A DNA stretch of 64,000 nt from Polymyxa betae (GCA_003693705.1 RBZT01000846.1:1-64000), one strand, 5' to 3'. Numbered from the stretch's first letter, positions 44,875-57,120 are shown. Made by a program: numbers and translations. The notes: a model not told the origin generated them from the letters alone.

Positions 44875-45618
44875 TTAGAGCTTGTTTGTGGTTGCCTTCT
44901 CTTCTGATTTTGAGCCAGATAGCTCGAGTGCCAGCTTTCTTTGCACTTCGCCATGCAATTCCATGGCAAATTCATAAACGCTGCGTATTGGGATGTGGAC
45001 GATGGTAAACCGAATCCCAGCAGGCATCATATTCGAAGTGTAACTCCCGATCATATCGGCTTCAGGTTTCAGCAACTCATATTGGCCGACATCGACATTG
45101 GAAAGTCCTTCAAACACGACCAAGATTACCACAATTTTCGTATCCCCTGCAGGGCTCTAAGCAATTAAGTAAGGCTGTTGAAGCCAGATACAGATAATGA
45201 TGTAGATTACCTGGTCCTTAAGGTGCAGACTCTTTCTTGTAATCCCTTGTAGAGGACCTTCGTTGACATCGAAGTAAACATTATGTTCCAGGATCTGCTT
45301 AAATGCTGCTATCTTTGTGTCAGCGTTTTCACTAAACACGCGAAGTGAAGGGGCGAACTCTTCGACGATTATCATATTTTCGTCCACTTTTAAATCAGCT
45401 AGATCGGAGCCGCCCTGTGAATCGAACAGAATCCGAGCAGAAGGCGGGAAGCAGCGTTTTATATCTTTAGTTCGGAAAGCCAAATCGATTTTCGACGGCG
45501 CTGGGCGAGATTCGTCGTCCTCATCACGCAGCTGCAGACTCATTCCAATATTCGACACTTGCTGAAGCAGCTCCAGGGAGCCGACGATGTCCCTGCTCAT
45601 TCCACAGATTAGATCCAT
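44875..45618 (-). CDS. Unrecognised two-exon gene
   Basis: ATG 45618 (MDLICGMSRDIVGSLELLQ) to an intron at about 45208-45159 (GTAATC...TGCTTAG), then in-frame SPAGDTKIVVILVVFEGLSN through to TAA 44875-44877. About 230 residues, soluble, mixed helix/strand. One stretch, PPSARILFDSQGGSDLADLK, precedes NMIIVEEFAPSLRVFSENAD. The C-terminal helix (VYEFAMELHGEVQRKLALEL) is followed by a lysine-rich end. I could not match it to a family. Coding evidence is good because frame, splice and composition agree. Confidence 0.6.
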
Positions 45619-45741
45619 ATTGACTGCTATTAGTGCTTATAATGATGTTCATCGCTTTCATAAGTCCGGTCAGTAGTTCGCCCTCAACCTATGGATCTGT
45701 AAAAAAATGATATTCAGATTAGGGCACGTGTCATTCCCTAT

Positions 45742-47283
45742 ATGTACAACGTTCAACCCCTAGGTGGATGGGAAAAGCATGAATTATCGTTTGAGCTCGA
45801 TTTACAGGCAGCGAGACGGGCCGTTACCCGTAACTATTACCACTTCGATGGTCACCATATTGAGCTACAACGACTTCTCGACAGGCTGGAGAAGAGGACG
45901 GCAGCGAAGCGAGAAACTAAATGGGATCCGGCACGACATACTGGATTTAAAAGACAGGCACTTGAGAGGAATGATCTATCTTTTTATGCCAACAAACTTA
46001 GGCAACCAGCGCCTGCAGCACCCAGCGATAAATTATTGTTCAACAGAAACGAGGTAGATACCATCACAGGGAAGAATGATGAACAGATGACCAATTCTGG
46101 GTTAAAGAATCCTGACGACACTTGCCAACCTAATGTTCTGACAAGAGGCGATACTGTTGATATAATTCTGATCGAGGCAACTGCAGACGGTGCAAAGAAT
46201 ATGAAGTTGGCTGAAGGCGATGGAATCTATGTCACTGATGAAAACACACTATTAAAATACCATAGTGATGATGAATCAAAAGAGCAGGAGATAACTACAG
46301 ACGAAACTGATTACGGTTCTGAGGATTTGGAGATTATCACTGATAACGAAATCGAAGAAGAGGATATGGAGGCAGTGGACAACGATGCTGCTTACGAATC
46401 CGGTACGGAGGCAGTTGAAGACGAAGCGGGTGCAGAAACCAACTATCCAGAAACAATTGGGGACGAAAGTGATGGATCGGGAGCTGCTGAAGAAGTCCGG
46501 AAGGGTGAAACAGGGGATGTGGAATCAGCAGACGAATTGTTGATCTCTCAAGAAAGCGAATCACAGAATGGTGACGGCGCTTCATCGACGGGTCAAATCG
46601 CAACAGAATATGCTGAAAAATTGAATGGTTTACAGAAACATGAAACTATTGAAGCTGAAAGCAGTCAAATCACCAAAGATGCAAATCCAACAACATCGTC
46701 AGACCGAGAATCAGAATTCTCCAAGATAGGAATTTCATACTCCCATAGCAAGATCTTGATGGAAGAAGATGAAATCCTGTTATCTGCGGTAACTGGATTA
46801 GTGGGCTTGAGAAAGATTCAATTCGAGAAAGAACTGTTCCATAATAACTGGGGAATCAACACAACAGCTACAGCAATCAATAATCATTCTGAAGAAATCG
46901 CCGATAATCTGCCATCGTTGAAGAAATTGAGCGACATCGGGGTAACATGTAATGCTGAGAACCAGTTTCAAACCAAGCAAATCCATGAAAAAGTTCAAAG
47001 CTTAGATTCCGTTTTAGTGCACAAAAACCTAGAAAAGCCACCGGTATTGGAAAACGTTCTGAATCAGGAACTGGAGTTCCACGGAAACTTGAAGCCAAGG
47101 GAAACAGAATTACGAAGCCTGTCGACTTCGCCTACATTCATAATCTCAGAAACAACAAACGAGGATCTAGGAATCCCAATTGAAGCTTCAACGGCATCCA
47201 GTCTCCATTACTTGCTCGTATTCATTGTGATAATGACCATATTAAGGAAAACGGTCATAGTCCTGAACCGCCTATCTGCATAA
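45742..47283 (+). CDS. Acidic protein with C-terminal membrane anchor, unrecognised
   Basis: Intronless 513-codon frame, itself unusual here. The first 100 residues are basic and helical (QAARRAVTRNYYHFDGHH, LLDRLEKRTAAKRETKWDP). Residues 130-290 are extremely Glu/Asp-rich and probably disordered (DNEIEEEDMEAVDNDAAYES). The last 30 residues form a membrane helix (YLLVFIVIMTILRKTVIVL) with a short basic end, as in tail-anchored proteins. I see no known domain. It may act as an ER or outer-mitochondrial-membrane adaptor, but that is only suggested by topology. Confidence 0.62.
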   Translation: MYNVQPLGGWEKHELSFELDLQAARRAVTRNYYHFDGHHIELQRLLDRLEKRTAAKRETKWDPARHTGFKRQALERNDLSFYANKLRQPAPAAPSDKLLFNRNEVDTITGKNDEQMTNSGLKNPDDTCQPNVLTRGDTVDIILIEATADGAKNMKLAEGDGIYVTDENTLLKYHSDDESKEQEITTDETDYGSEDLEIITDNEIEEEDMEAVDNDAAYESGTEAVEDEAGAETNYPETIGDESDGSGAAEEVRKGETGDVESADELLISQESESQNGDGASSTGQIATEYAEKLNGLQKHETIEAESSQITKDANPTTSSDRESEFSKIGISYSHSKILMEEDEILLSAVTGLVGLRKIQFEKELFHNNWGINTTATAINNHSEEIADNLPSLKKLSDIGVTCNAENQFQTKQIHEKVQSLDSVLVHKNLEKPPVLENVLNQELEFHGNLKPRETELRSLSTSPTFIISETTNEDLGIPIEASTASSLHYLLVFIVIMTILRKTVIVLNRLSA

Positions 47284-47858
47284 CAGAGCGCCTCCCAAGG
47301 AAACTCCACTGCAAGGTAAGACGGCTAAGAATGCCATTGCATCGATACGAGAGCCCCCATTCGTTAAACGGTCAGTAAACCAATCCTATCACCGAGCCAG
47401 TTAGGCAAACCTTACGACCTGACAACAAGACGAGCAAATGAAGGCGAAATATTGCGCAGTGGCGCAGTTTGTGTTTCGCGTTTGCTTTCGACGGTCAAGA
47501 GAGCGCGCTCCTATGATGCGCTCTATCTTACTTGCTCGCTCTGTTCCATGCATCAGTTAGTCTTGTCCGTCTACTTTACTATTTTATCCTTGACTATCGC
47601 CGCCGTCTAGCCCTGATACACCGCTTGACAGCCGCCCGCTGTCAGAAGATCGGTGGATCGGATTGCGATTCGTCACCAGTCTGCTCTGACACTGCTAGAT
47701 ATATAGCCACCACACCTTCACACAACCTTTCACTCTTTACACCTCGGGCCAGTCGCTGATCTCGAATCGCTTGCGTGCTGGCGCCGATACAAGTTCTTCA
47801 GGTTCAGTTCTGTTAGCTCGCGACCGAAGGCTTCTGATGATGGCAACAGTCCAGGCGA
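47284..47858. other. Intergenic region, no supported gene
   Basis: About 575 bp between the acidic tail-anchored gene and the PHD-finger gene on the same strand. It should contain the 3' end of one and the promoter/5' leader of the other. A 75-codon frame (47532-47759) shows no family features. Confidence 0.5.
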
Positions 47859-50040
47859 ATGTCGCTGGCTTCAGCTGCAGACAATATCGAGTCGCCAGCC
47901 TCGTCGGATGGAGAAGATGGCGCCGCTCATGTGGCAAGCTCTGATCAATGGGTGACGAGATGTATCTGTATCAATAACAGCCAAGTCGTATGGTCGAGGC
48001 CTTCAGCCTTGGCTGCAGCTCTGATTGGTTTCGGTTTAGGAAGGCTTTATGATTGAATGCGAGAGATGTCAAGTCTGGCAGCATGGGGACTGTGTTCAAG
48101 TATGAAGTCGGCGTAGAATATCTTCTCACTCTCTGATTAACTTCCATAGGTAGACAAAGGCAAAGTTCCTGACGAATATTTTTGCGAATTGTGTCGTCCA
48201 GAATTGCACGATGCTCGTGGTTTATGGACGGGTGGCGTTCGCAGCCAACCAATTGGCAAGGTTGCTGTCAGTCGAGGCAGCGCATCGAAAAAGAAGAAAA
48301 CCAAATCTCGGAAGCAGAATTCGCAGGTTGCATTTCACCACAAATTTTTAACTCGGCATTGCTCAGGCGATATTTTTAGGGCGGAACTCTTGCAGGAATA
48401 ACCGCTGCTAATGTTGCTGGAGAGGGTCCTAGTGATAACGCCATGATTGACGTCAGAGGCACTTCCAGTCAGCCGGATCCCATCACTCCTGGGGCGGTCC
48501 AGCCCGATTCGGCGTCGAACGGGGCAGAAGACGATCAGAAAAATCTGTCCCGCGAGGAACGGAAAATCGTGAAGATTATGCAGACGATACAGATGATGGA
48601 GGATCGTGATAAGAAACGAAGGCGGAGCGGTGGTACTAATGCCACCCCAGATCCGCAGGCATCTGCAAACAAAGGGCAGGCGGCCGATGAACAAACCAGC
48701 AAACGCAGGAAATCGAGGCCGAACTCAACATCGAAACGAACCGGTCTCGATATTCCCACTTTGACAATCGGAGGTTATGATGTCGAGCAATTGAAAACTT
48801 CGCCCGCTCTTCTAAGGAACTTGTTTCCTATCAGTCCCATGTATCTGGGCTCTAAAGTTCGTTTCTGTAACCTTTTTTTCGTGCAATTTTGTTGTTGACA
48901 TCAATGTTCAGATCTTTTTACTACAACACGTAACTCTGATGGAGAATCCATCCAATGGCATATCCTCTGCTCCTAGTACTCCCATTGCCCATCACCAATC
49001 TCTCATCAAAGAGAGCATATCGTTTGCTCGTGCTGCAAGCCTTCCTGAAGACGTTATGAAGTGATTTCTCCTTATCTGGTTATGGAACCTATCTCAACAT
49101 GGCTTCAGGTCAGTGAAAGACGAAAGGAGGACGTGTAGGAGTCCTTCTCCTGCATCTAGACCGGGTCCCTCAAATATGTCTGCGAACTCGTCCCCGTTTT
49201 CATCGCAGCCCATCTCTCCGGCTCAGCCGGTCCCCGAATCGCCTGTGAATGCGTCGACGGCTCCTCCGGCCGTTTCTGAGGATCCGTCTTCCGACAACAA
49301 GATGTCGGCCGAACCAGTCGCTGTCCGTAATGTTTGACAATGCTTGTTCCCGTTTTCAACCATATTGCTTCAGGATGAGATAACCCCATCCGAACTTGTT
49401 CGGGCTTCTTCGGACAGCTCCAATTGTAAACCGGGTTTAGCGACAATCCCCAGACTGTCGACCATTCCCAAGGTTTCTGTAACCTCAGCTCGTCCTCCGG
49501 GTATGAATTTTTTCATTTTTATCAGATTATCTAATTCTGTTCTTCATAGAAAACACCAGCTCTCATCCTGGACCTTCTATCGCTACTAAGACAAACCTGT
49601 TTAGCCCAGGCGGTAAGATGTTTTCTGAATTTCCGAATCGAGTGCTTATGATGTTTATGTAGTAGCAATCCCTCCGATTCCTGGCACAAATGCGGTGACT
49701 CCGTTATCGAGCCTCTCTGAGCTAATGCAGACTTACATGAATGCTCCTCCAACAGAGTTTGCTGTATCGGGCCATTTGGATTTGTCCAGGTTTAAGCCTA
49801 ACCCTGGGATGCTGGTCCCACCGCCAAGGTATACATTGCTTCGATGGCCAGAAGTTGCTCTTAGCGTTTTGCAGTGTCCCTCTTGTTCCTCCAAGATGGA
49901 ACTCTGATCAGAATGGCAACGCTCCGCATTTATTTATGCCCACGAGAGGTTATTTACCTGCTATGCCTTTTTCCAGAAGGCCAATGCCTCCACCGCCGTC
50001 TTCATTCCCTTCAAACAATCAACAATCTCATCCATCGTGA
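47859..50040 (+). CDS. PHD-finger chromatin protein (Set3/KMT2E-like PHD, no SET seen)
   Basis: About nine exons. ATG 47859 starts a short acidic leader, then the PHD finger assembled over two introns: WVTRCICINNSQ, then EGFMIECERCQVWQHGDCV, then KVPDEYFCELCRPELH. Cys/His spacing (C-x-C, C-x2-C, H-x2-C, C-x2-C) is complete and its closest feel is the Set3/MLL5 type that reads H3K4me. After a basic segment (SRGSASKKKKTKSRKQ) comes LSREERKIVKIMQTIQMMED, a helix also placed after the PHD in Set3-like proteins, then a long Ser/Pro-rich tail (49110-49700) and Pro/Met-rich end (MPFSRRPMPPPPSSFP) with TGA 50038-50040. No SET domain is visible. It likely works in a histone deacetylase or related complex. 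Confidence 0.72.
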
Positions 50041-50249
50041 TGCCACTATCCCTGATTGAGATGTTATTGTTGTGTTTCTATCTACAATAGTTTCATATAT
50101 TGCTTTTCTATTGAGATGTTCCAAAGGCTCATGGATAAGTTTAAAATTGAAATAATACAGATTCTATAGCTTAATATTGCCGGATATTGTGGTTGGTTCT
50201 ATTTTATATACACAGCTAAAAACATTTTTGACAAGAGATTGAAACGCTT

Positions 50250-52074
50250 CTATTGACCGCGCTTTCGCTTACCGCGACCGGCGGCTTTCTTCTTAGGCGG
50301 GGCTTTCTGTGAGTCCTCCTCCACAGCAGCAGTACTGGCAAATGGGTCTAATTCAGACGCTTCATACAATGCAAACGAAGAGATCTTCTTGCGATTGTTG
50401 CTCTCTGAATCATCCATCAAGAAAATGGTGAAACCGTTGCCGCAGGCAACCTGAAGAGTGATCTAGACGCTTTCATAAAACAATGAATCGATCACGACAA
50501 AGCGACAACAGACCATGCCTTCAACCGGCATGCACTTGGCCGGCCTGGCCGATGTTTTCTTCCCGTTTGCTCCTCCTGCCAATTCCCCATGGATGGCCTG
50601 GCCCCATAGAATCGCCGACGATTCCGCAGAGACGCCGAATGTCGTTTTGCTGGCCGACAACGAACGCACGTGCCATCCTCGGAGATCATCACACATCATG
50701 GGAGTCATCATAGCATCGCCACTGGTTTTGACTTTACCCCACCTACAAGACAACCGTACAAAACAATAACGCAGCGAATCGGATCAAACAGCAGTTAGTT
50801 ACCAGAACGTGCCATGTGGTCCAGAAAGCATTGTCGATGTTCCACCACAGGTCAGAAGACATTCAGTTGGAGCAGCACGAGGGCCAGAGAACCACTCCAA
50901 TCTTCTCGGACGCAACTCGTCTTTCTGAACGCCATGACCCAGTCGGCCATAATCGCCACTTCAATCACTTAGATTTAATTTGACAGTTCAGGATGAAATT
51001 CATTTTACCATCCCCAGGTGAACACAGATCCTGGAAAACGTCAGCATCGGAACACAAATTCATTTGAATAAAGCTCACCTGCTTCGGTAACACAAACCGA
51101 GTGGTTGACGCCAGCCGCCATGTTAGTGACATTGTCGAGTCCATGGATGAGTTTTGGCTTCGGCTGAGGCTCAACCTCCATCTTGATCGAGTGCGTCTTG
51201 GAGTTATACGTATGGGTGTTGCCATCACCAAGGCATCCATTCTCCCCACTACCACAAGCATACAGAGCTCCTAAGAAGCGACTCTTTAGAGGGTCATGAA
51301 ACAGAATGAGAATTGCAAAAACCTTCATCCGTAAGCAGCAAAGTGAAGTCGCTACCACATACCGCCTTTGTCACCTTCTTTGATAACGACACACTGCCAA
51401 ACCTTTCGAATTGGGTGGTATCGCCAGCATTGCCGAGTTGACCTGGTTTCGGCATTAGCAGATGACACGAGAAAAAGTCACAGCAGACCGAGTTTGTTAT
51501 CCCCTGAACTGAGCGCCTTTCCATCAGCTTGCACAAAAACGGTATGGGCTCTGCCACAAGAGCCCCATACAGCGTCGGTTATCTCAGGAACAAGCACAGG
51601 CTGATTACGTTGTACACGATCGCCCAATCCAAGCTAAATGACACGATTAGGGTTGCGAAACCCTCGGAGGGAAAAACCTGCATACTTGGCCTTCGACATT
51701 TCGCCCCCAAACATAAGCGTTGCCATTAACATCGATAACAAGAGCATGCAGTGCAGCACAGCCTGCAATAAGTTCGATATCTCTGGCAGAAAAGTATTAC
51801 AGGCCTTACCACTAGCAACGAAGCGAACTTTGATCGTTTCAAGCGACAGTAATCGGTGTGGCGCCAGCAAGTCCTGGTAGAAGTCGTTTCGCTCCACTTC
51901 GGCTTCGGTCGGCTGCTTCCCTTTAACTGGGAACTTCCTCATCATCTGCGATACACATCTCAGCTAGGCCGCGAGGCTAGAATCCAGATCAAGTCCAACA
52001 TTCTCGAAATCGGTGCCGCCAGCAAACAGAACAACGCCACTGGTCTCCGGCTGCGAATCATCTTGGTCGGACAT
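50250..52074 (-). CDS. RCC2: RCC2-like RCC1-repeat protein
   Basis: Multi-exon beta-propeller of the RCC1 superfamily, closest to RCC2/TD-60 (mitotic chromosome passenger-complex and small-GTPase regulator). ATG 52074 starts an acidic leader. Then DFYQDLLAPHRLLSLETIKV precedes VRFVASG, matching the RCC2-specific entry before blade 1. Propeller repeats include KPGQLGNAGDTTQFERFG, VTKAVCGSDFTLLLTDEG, ALYACGSGENGCLGDGN, VTNMAAGVNHSVCVTEAGEL and RSLSASKTTFGVSAESSAIL with WGQAIHGEL. The last exon ends ACGNGFTIFLMDDSES followed by a Lys/Arg-rich tail (KKKAAGRGKRKRGQ), stop TAG 50250. The tail looks like a nuclear localisation/DNA-binding extension. Some blades between 51000 and 50750 have uncertain splice joins. 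Confidence 0.75.
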
Positions 52075-52284
52075 GGATGCTGGGAATGGGAATGTGGTTT
52101 ATAACAGCAGGCAGACCACCAATCGCGAATGAAAGAGCAGCGAATATAACTGCGTACGTTGTTTAGTGTCCATTGATCTAATAAGCTGCTGCTGTGGGAA
52201 TCTCAGAGGTTGATCCTGAGTGATGATGACGAAATGATCAAATGTATGATAACGGAGAGTAGCGAGATGTGACAACAATCGGTT

Positions 52285-53220
52285 TTATGAAGTTTTCAAT
52301 TCAGATCGGGGAGCCCGGACGGTGCAGATCAGCAAGGAGCCCAGGATTAGGATTGGGACTGAGAAAACGTTCTGTTCCGGGTTGAAATAATGGCTGACCA
52401 GCGTCGCGAGGACGAAGAAACTCCCCAAACTGGCTATCAGCAACAAATGCGACACGAACGCATGCTTGAAATTGTAGTTGATGAAAAAGTAAAAGAAGTA
52501 GCCTAATGATTACTTAAGCACGAAGAAACCACAACAAAGGACTTAAATCGAACCTAAACGGCTAGCCACAGCCCACGAGAAGATGATATAACCAACGCCG
52601 TACAGCAAGGCGAACGGCAGGTGAGCAAGCTTGACTTCGACTTGATTGAGAACAATCTCTGCGACCATGAAGAAGACATTGGCGTTATGCATCATCAAAG
52701 CCGGCAGCGTGAAGAATCCGCTGAGATCCGATTGGGTTCGAGCAACGGTCGGGATAAGAACGAACGAGACGACACTCGTGACGAGCAACGCGATCGATAA
52801 CGACACCTCGAACAGAACGACTGCAGCCCGAATGGGCAGATAGGATCTGTTGACCAGCTCGAAATGCAAAGCTAAGGTCAAGGTGTAGAACAGGAACTGT
52901 AGGCACCAGGACCAAACAGTGAATGTACAGAACCTGCTTAATCCGACGAGACGAATTTCAGTCGTCGTTAAGTCAACTTTATGTACAAGAATAGGCCGTC
53001 CGATCTTATCGCTGTGCATATAGATGATGGTCGCGAGAATCGACACCCAGATCGCCACACGAATAGCGATCAGAACTGGCTCGGAGACGACTGCCGACTG
53101 CAGCAGGTGCTGGCACAGCAGAGCATCGTCGGGGCGCCCGTCCGTCCATAGGAACAGGCTGGACAGGCTGGCGACGGTGACGACGATGACTAAGCTGCAG
53201 AGAGGCTTGAATCCTGACAT
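52285..53220 (-). CDS. Multi-pass membrane protein, rolling-stone / FAR-17a-AIG1-like
   Basis: Two exons. ATG 53220 opens a hydrophobic N-terminus (SLVIVVTVASLSSLFLW). Exon 1 holds about six helices, including AIRVAIWVSILATIIYM, FTVWSWCLQFLFYTLTLAL, SLSIALLVTSVVSFVLIP and the block MMHNANVFFMVAEIVLNQVE followed by LPFALLYGVGYIIFSWAV. A phase-1 intron (about 52552-52504) leads to YFFYFFINYNFKHAF and two more helices, ending at TAA 52285-52287. The 'HN.N..F...E' then 'Y...Y..F' pattern is what rolling-stone-like and AIG1/ADTRP-like hydrolase families share. The catalytic Thr/His of AIG1 proteins cannot be assigned with certainty. Confidence 0.55.
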
Positions 53221-53492
53221 ATCAATGAGGAATGTTCAGGTCGTCGACAGCTCTGGTCCGTGAGGCTTTCGGCGGACGCGTCGCCCTTGCTGAACAGGCA
53301 ACTGATCTTATTGAAATCTAGTTGCAAGGTGCTATTTTCTCCGCCGGTTTGTTGGGAGCTGATCGTCTTCGCCTTCCAAACGATTCCACCAATGACAGAG
53401 CTGCATTGATAACTGATGGGGTGGTGGGGTGTATTGGGGTGTTGAATTAAGGGGCGGCTGCGCCCACACTGCTTTAATGTTCTGGAAGAAAC

Positions 53493-54621
53493 ATGACGAT
53501 GGGTGCCACTAAGCGGCTACTCACAGAAACTGAATCAGACTGTCAGAGCATGGAAGAGACAGTGAATGCTGAGCTAGGACCGCCTCGTCTATCGCCATGG
53601 GATCGAACCGTGCATCATTGGAAGGCCAGCATCCTGCCAGATATCGCCTCCGAAGTAGCCATGTACACAGTTCTGGCCTTGATTATCTGCATCATGCACA
53701 GGCAGGGGATCAATATCGCGCCGCCAGATTCGTTTTTCAGTGCTGTCTCGATCGTCGTCGCCTTTCTGCTCGTGTTCCGAACGAATACGGCATACGATCG
53801 GTTCTGGGAGGGTCGGAGGCTCTGGACATCGATCACCGTATCTGTTAGAAACTTTGCTCGAACTGTCTCTGTCAACATGAAAGACTCTGATAGCGAAGCG
53901 GGATGGGTTCTGAATGCTCTTATCGACACCATCATTGCGATCAAGGATTATCTACGAATTGAGTCCAGCTTTGGTAAGAAGAACGCTCACAATTCGTTGG
54001 GGCGATTTTATCGTAACCCATACAGCCGAAAGAACTTTGGCCAAGCCACGATTAGCCTGGACAGCGATAGCAAAATGAGATCGTTGCCAGAGCATACCTT
54101 GAGGCCACTGCAGTTACTGGCCGAGATCCAAACATGGGTCCATCAGCAATCGAAAGTTCATAGGATTGATACCGTGCAGCAGCAGATTCTATACAGTCAG
54201 ATAGCAAATTTGACTGATTGCTATGCTCAGTGCCAGAGAGTGTTAAAGACGCCGATTCCACCCGCCTACAGGATCCATTTAAAGCATATTACCGGCCTAT
54301 TCTGCATCATGTAAGTCGATTAAGCGTGATTTCAGTACATTCAGAAACTGGGTCAGATTTCCTTTCTCAACTGTTGCCAAGAGTGGCTTTTACACAGTCC
54401 CAATTTCGATGGCTGTATTCTTTGTTGTAATCGGTGTGAAAGCTATCGGAAGCGAAATCGAAAATCCGTTCGGGTAAGATGCTTTCTCCTAACTGTTTGC
54501 GACAGCAGGATAAACTGGGTTCAGATATGATTACAACGATTTACCGTTGGATATCTTCTGCGAAATCGCCCAGCTGGAACTTGAAATTTATCAAAATGTC
54601 AAACGACATGTTGCATCATAA
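53493..54621 (+). CDS. Bestrophin-like anion channel (UPF0187 family)
   Basis: ATG 53493, about 350 residues, three exons. After a cytosolic leader comes the conserved WDRTVHHWKASILPDI, helix VAMYTVLALIICIMHRQG, and the family signature SFFSAVSIVVAFLLVFRTNT leading into AYDRFWEGRRLWTSI (RTNxAYxRxWEgR). The middle is helical. IPPAYRIHLKHITGLFCIM then joins FPFSTVAKSGFYTVPISMAV with the helix FFVVIGVKAIGSEIENPFG, and after a short intron YDYNDLPLDIFCEIAQLELE to TAA 54619-54621. This EN-PFG-D-NDLPLD end is the bestrophin/UPF0187 calcium-clasp-like region. The type is closer to bacterial/fungal/plant bestrophin-like proteins than to animal BEST1. It converges on PFDN2 with a 28-bp gap. Confidence 0.76.
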
Positions 54622-54649
54622 CGAAGCAATTTTTTTAAACAAAATTAGC

Positions 54650-55290
54650 CTACTGTGTATTAACAAGATGTTCCGCTTTTTGAGAAGTTGGGATATCCTC
54701 CCCACGAACTACGATCCCATGTTGGCTCTAACCAGAATTAAGTTCAAAATCACAAAACGAAAGGAAAGAAAACGTACTTTGAATTCATTGAGCTCGTCTT
54801 CCTTTTGCTTTAGTTTCGTGCTCAAGGTCGAAATTAGCTCCTGAATCTGGGCAGAAGTTTCAGCTCAGAACGTACAGAAATCGCGTGCTTGGTACCTTGG
54901 TGTTATTGTTGTCAACAGCTGGCAATACTTCACCGACCGTCCTCTGAACAAGGACGTTGTTGATAAGTCTGAAACATTCCCTTTCTGGTTCCAGTTTATG
55001 AAGAGTTTTCAACACCAATCTGCAACCACCAGAGAGTCAATAGGTTGATGCCGATAATATGAATGAAGTCGTGAAATAGCTCTAACCCGTATTTTAAGAA
55101 AAAACAAACCAAATGGAAAAAGTATTTCAGAAAATCCATTCGATTACTCATGCTCTACACGGTCACCGTCTAACTCCTGCATCTTCTCGAAGATGGCGGC
55201 AATTTCCTGGCGCCGCTGCTCGAACTCCTCTAGGATCGCTTCATGGTTGCTGGCGCCCGCTGTCGGTTTGGCGGCTACTTCGGACGACAT
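54650..55290 (-). CDS. PFDN2: Prefoldin subunit 2
   Basis: Four exons of the beta-type prefoldin subunit that delivers nascent actin and tubulin to the CCT chaperonin. ATG 55290, then EAILEEFEQRRQEIAAIFEK (N-terminal coiled coil) and GDRVEHE, spliced to LVLKTLHKLEPERECFRLIN, the linker NVLVQRTVGEVLPAVDNNNT (highly conserved beta-hairpin), ELISTLSTKLKQKEDELNEF (C-terminal coiled coil), and a last exon starting SQHGIVVRGED with TAG 54650-54652. All blocks match the family in order and length (about 140 residues). The short convergent spacer to the bestrophin-like gene leaves almost no 3' UTR. Confidence 0.84.
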
Positions 55291-55475
55291 GGCGCTAGAT
55301 CCTTGAGAAATGACGACAATGACAAATGTGAGTTCTGGACTGCGCAGTAGTAATGTGCCGTTTTTCGAAGCAGCAGCTGAAGGGAGCGACCTCCTCCCTT
55401 ACGTAGGTAATGTGATGTCATTTCATTTTTGAAATCCCAATCACATCTTCACTATGACTCTGCCTCTGAGAGGGA

Positions 55476-57083
55476 ATGTCTTCGTCTCTGGCACAACAGC
55501 GCTTCGGAGCTCAACGTCTGTTATCTTGCCTAGAACGAGGTTATTGAATGCTGATGTTGATTAGAGTCGGGACATGTCGGGTTATAATGTGTCAGGCACA
55601 GCAGAGGCTGTGGCAAGATTTATCTGTCTTGTCAGCTTCCGATCCAGGTATGCATTCTTTGGTTTGATCTTTATAGACTTCTTAGTTCTTGCAGAACCTT
55701 TCGGTGTGATCAATCAAATCAGAGACGCTACTGCTTTGAATTGCAGCGCTGTTCCTTCATCTGACATCTATGTATGCAACAAACTTGAGTACTTGTTTAT
55801 CAAGGTTGACGATCTTCATCAATCCGAGGTCAGCTTTGTGCGAACTTGTCTCCACCATGAACTCATTATATGATTAACAGATTATAAATGGTCTAAATCG
55901 GGCTCAAGGTTTCATTACTGACGGACAAGTAACATCTCTGGGTTTGCTGTCAGAGCGAGCATTCAAAAACGGAAGCGGTCAATCCTTTCTTCCTTCTTTA
56001 TTTCAAGTTTTACGGGAAGAACGTCTCGATACGCTCTGTACTGCTATTCGAGCGCCTTTTAATCTCTTCGAACCAGATTTGCTCCAGAACGGCTCCATTG
56101 AATTTGCCAAAGCTAACGGCTTGCTTGTTTTCGGGGAACGTGCCCTAATGATGCGATCCCGGACTGATACGAATTCGAAATCGTATACTTTGCTACGTTC
56201 AACATCATCTCATGGCGATCTTGATTTAGCTCGACCGCTGAAGTTGGCTTTGAATAACGTGATTCATCTCGAGAAGCGAGCAGAAGCAGCTGGAGCATGC
56301 CTTCCTTGGGGACGACGCATTGCCAGCAATCATAGTCAGCTGATGAACCTTTATGCTTGGAAGCGCGCGCTTGAATCCAAAATTGAGCCTGGAATAGAAA
56401 TCTGTTTAGAACAGCTTCGCAGCCAACCAGATCATAAGTTTTGGGCAGATCATTACGAAGAATCGTTTCGTGTAAGGCTTCATTGCGACCCTGATGTTTG
56501 CCACAGTTAACTTCATCAATAGACGCTAATTGAACGCATGACCCTAGCAGTTGAACATGCCGCTCATCATGAAAACGAGGCTGTTATGTCGGTATTACAT
56601 GATATTGGAGGATATGATCCAGCATTATCAATCGAACAAGCCGTCACTTCTGTTTTACAGCAAGCTGGTGCTGATGTCTTGTTTTCTCCTGGCGAGTCAT
56701 TGACCATTGATGGCGAGTTGCCCGCGCGAAAGCGCGAAGTCGAAAAGATATTCAATCACATCTCTAGCAATTTATTCTATTTTGAAAAAGCAGCACGATT
56801 GTTACCGTCTGCTAAGGTTGCCGCTTAAATGTACTCAGCCTCATCGAACTCTTTCTCGAATTCAGGTATATATTGAATACAAATTTATTGATCATCGATA
56901 TTCGTTGCTCAGGTTTGTTCGTTCGTAATCTGGTTTATCAGTTTCGGACACTATCGTGTGGCTTTAACAGCAGATCGTGAAATGATTATTGTTGCCAGCA
57001 TTCTTCAATTGGTGCCTATAGCCATATACTTTGAGCAAATCGAAGATCGAGATAGTACGAATTCTCTGCCTGGGTCGTACTAG
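55476..57083 (+). CDS. Unrecognised multi-exon soluble protein
   Basis: Best model starts at ATG 55476 (MSSSLAQQRFGAQRL), crosses a roughly 45-bp intron, then reads CQAQQRLWQDLSVLSASDP, EPFGVINQIRDATALN, YVCNKLEYLFIKVDDLHQSE, and after another intron GLNRAQGFITDGQVTSLGLL into a 180-codon exon (SFLPSLFQVLREERLDTLCT, RPLKLALNNVIHLEKRAEAA, NHSQLMNLYAWKRALESKIE). A following exon (56538-56815) has SVLHDIGGYDPALSIEQAVT. The last exon ends with EMIIVASILQLVPIAIYFEQ before TAG 57081-57083. About 500 residues, helical, no membrane helices. I do not recognise it. Gene structure and composition are convincing. Confidence 0.6.
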
Positions 57084-57120
57084 ATATTAAGTTAAAGTAG
57101 TCTGAGCGCTGCTATAAGCA

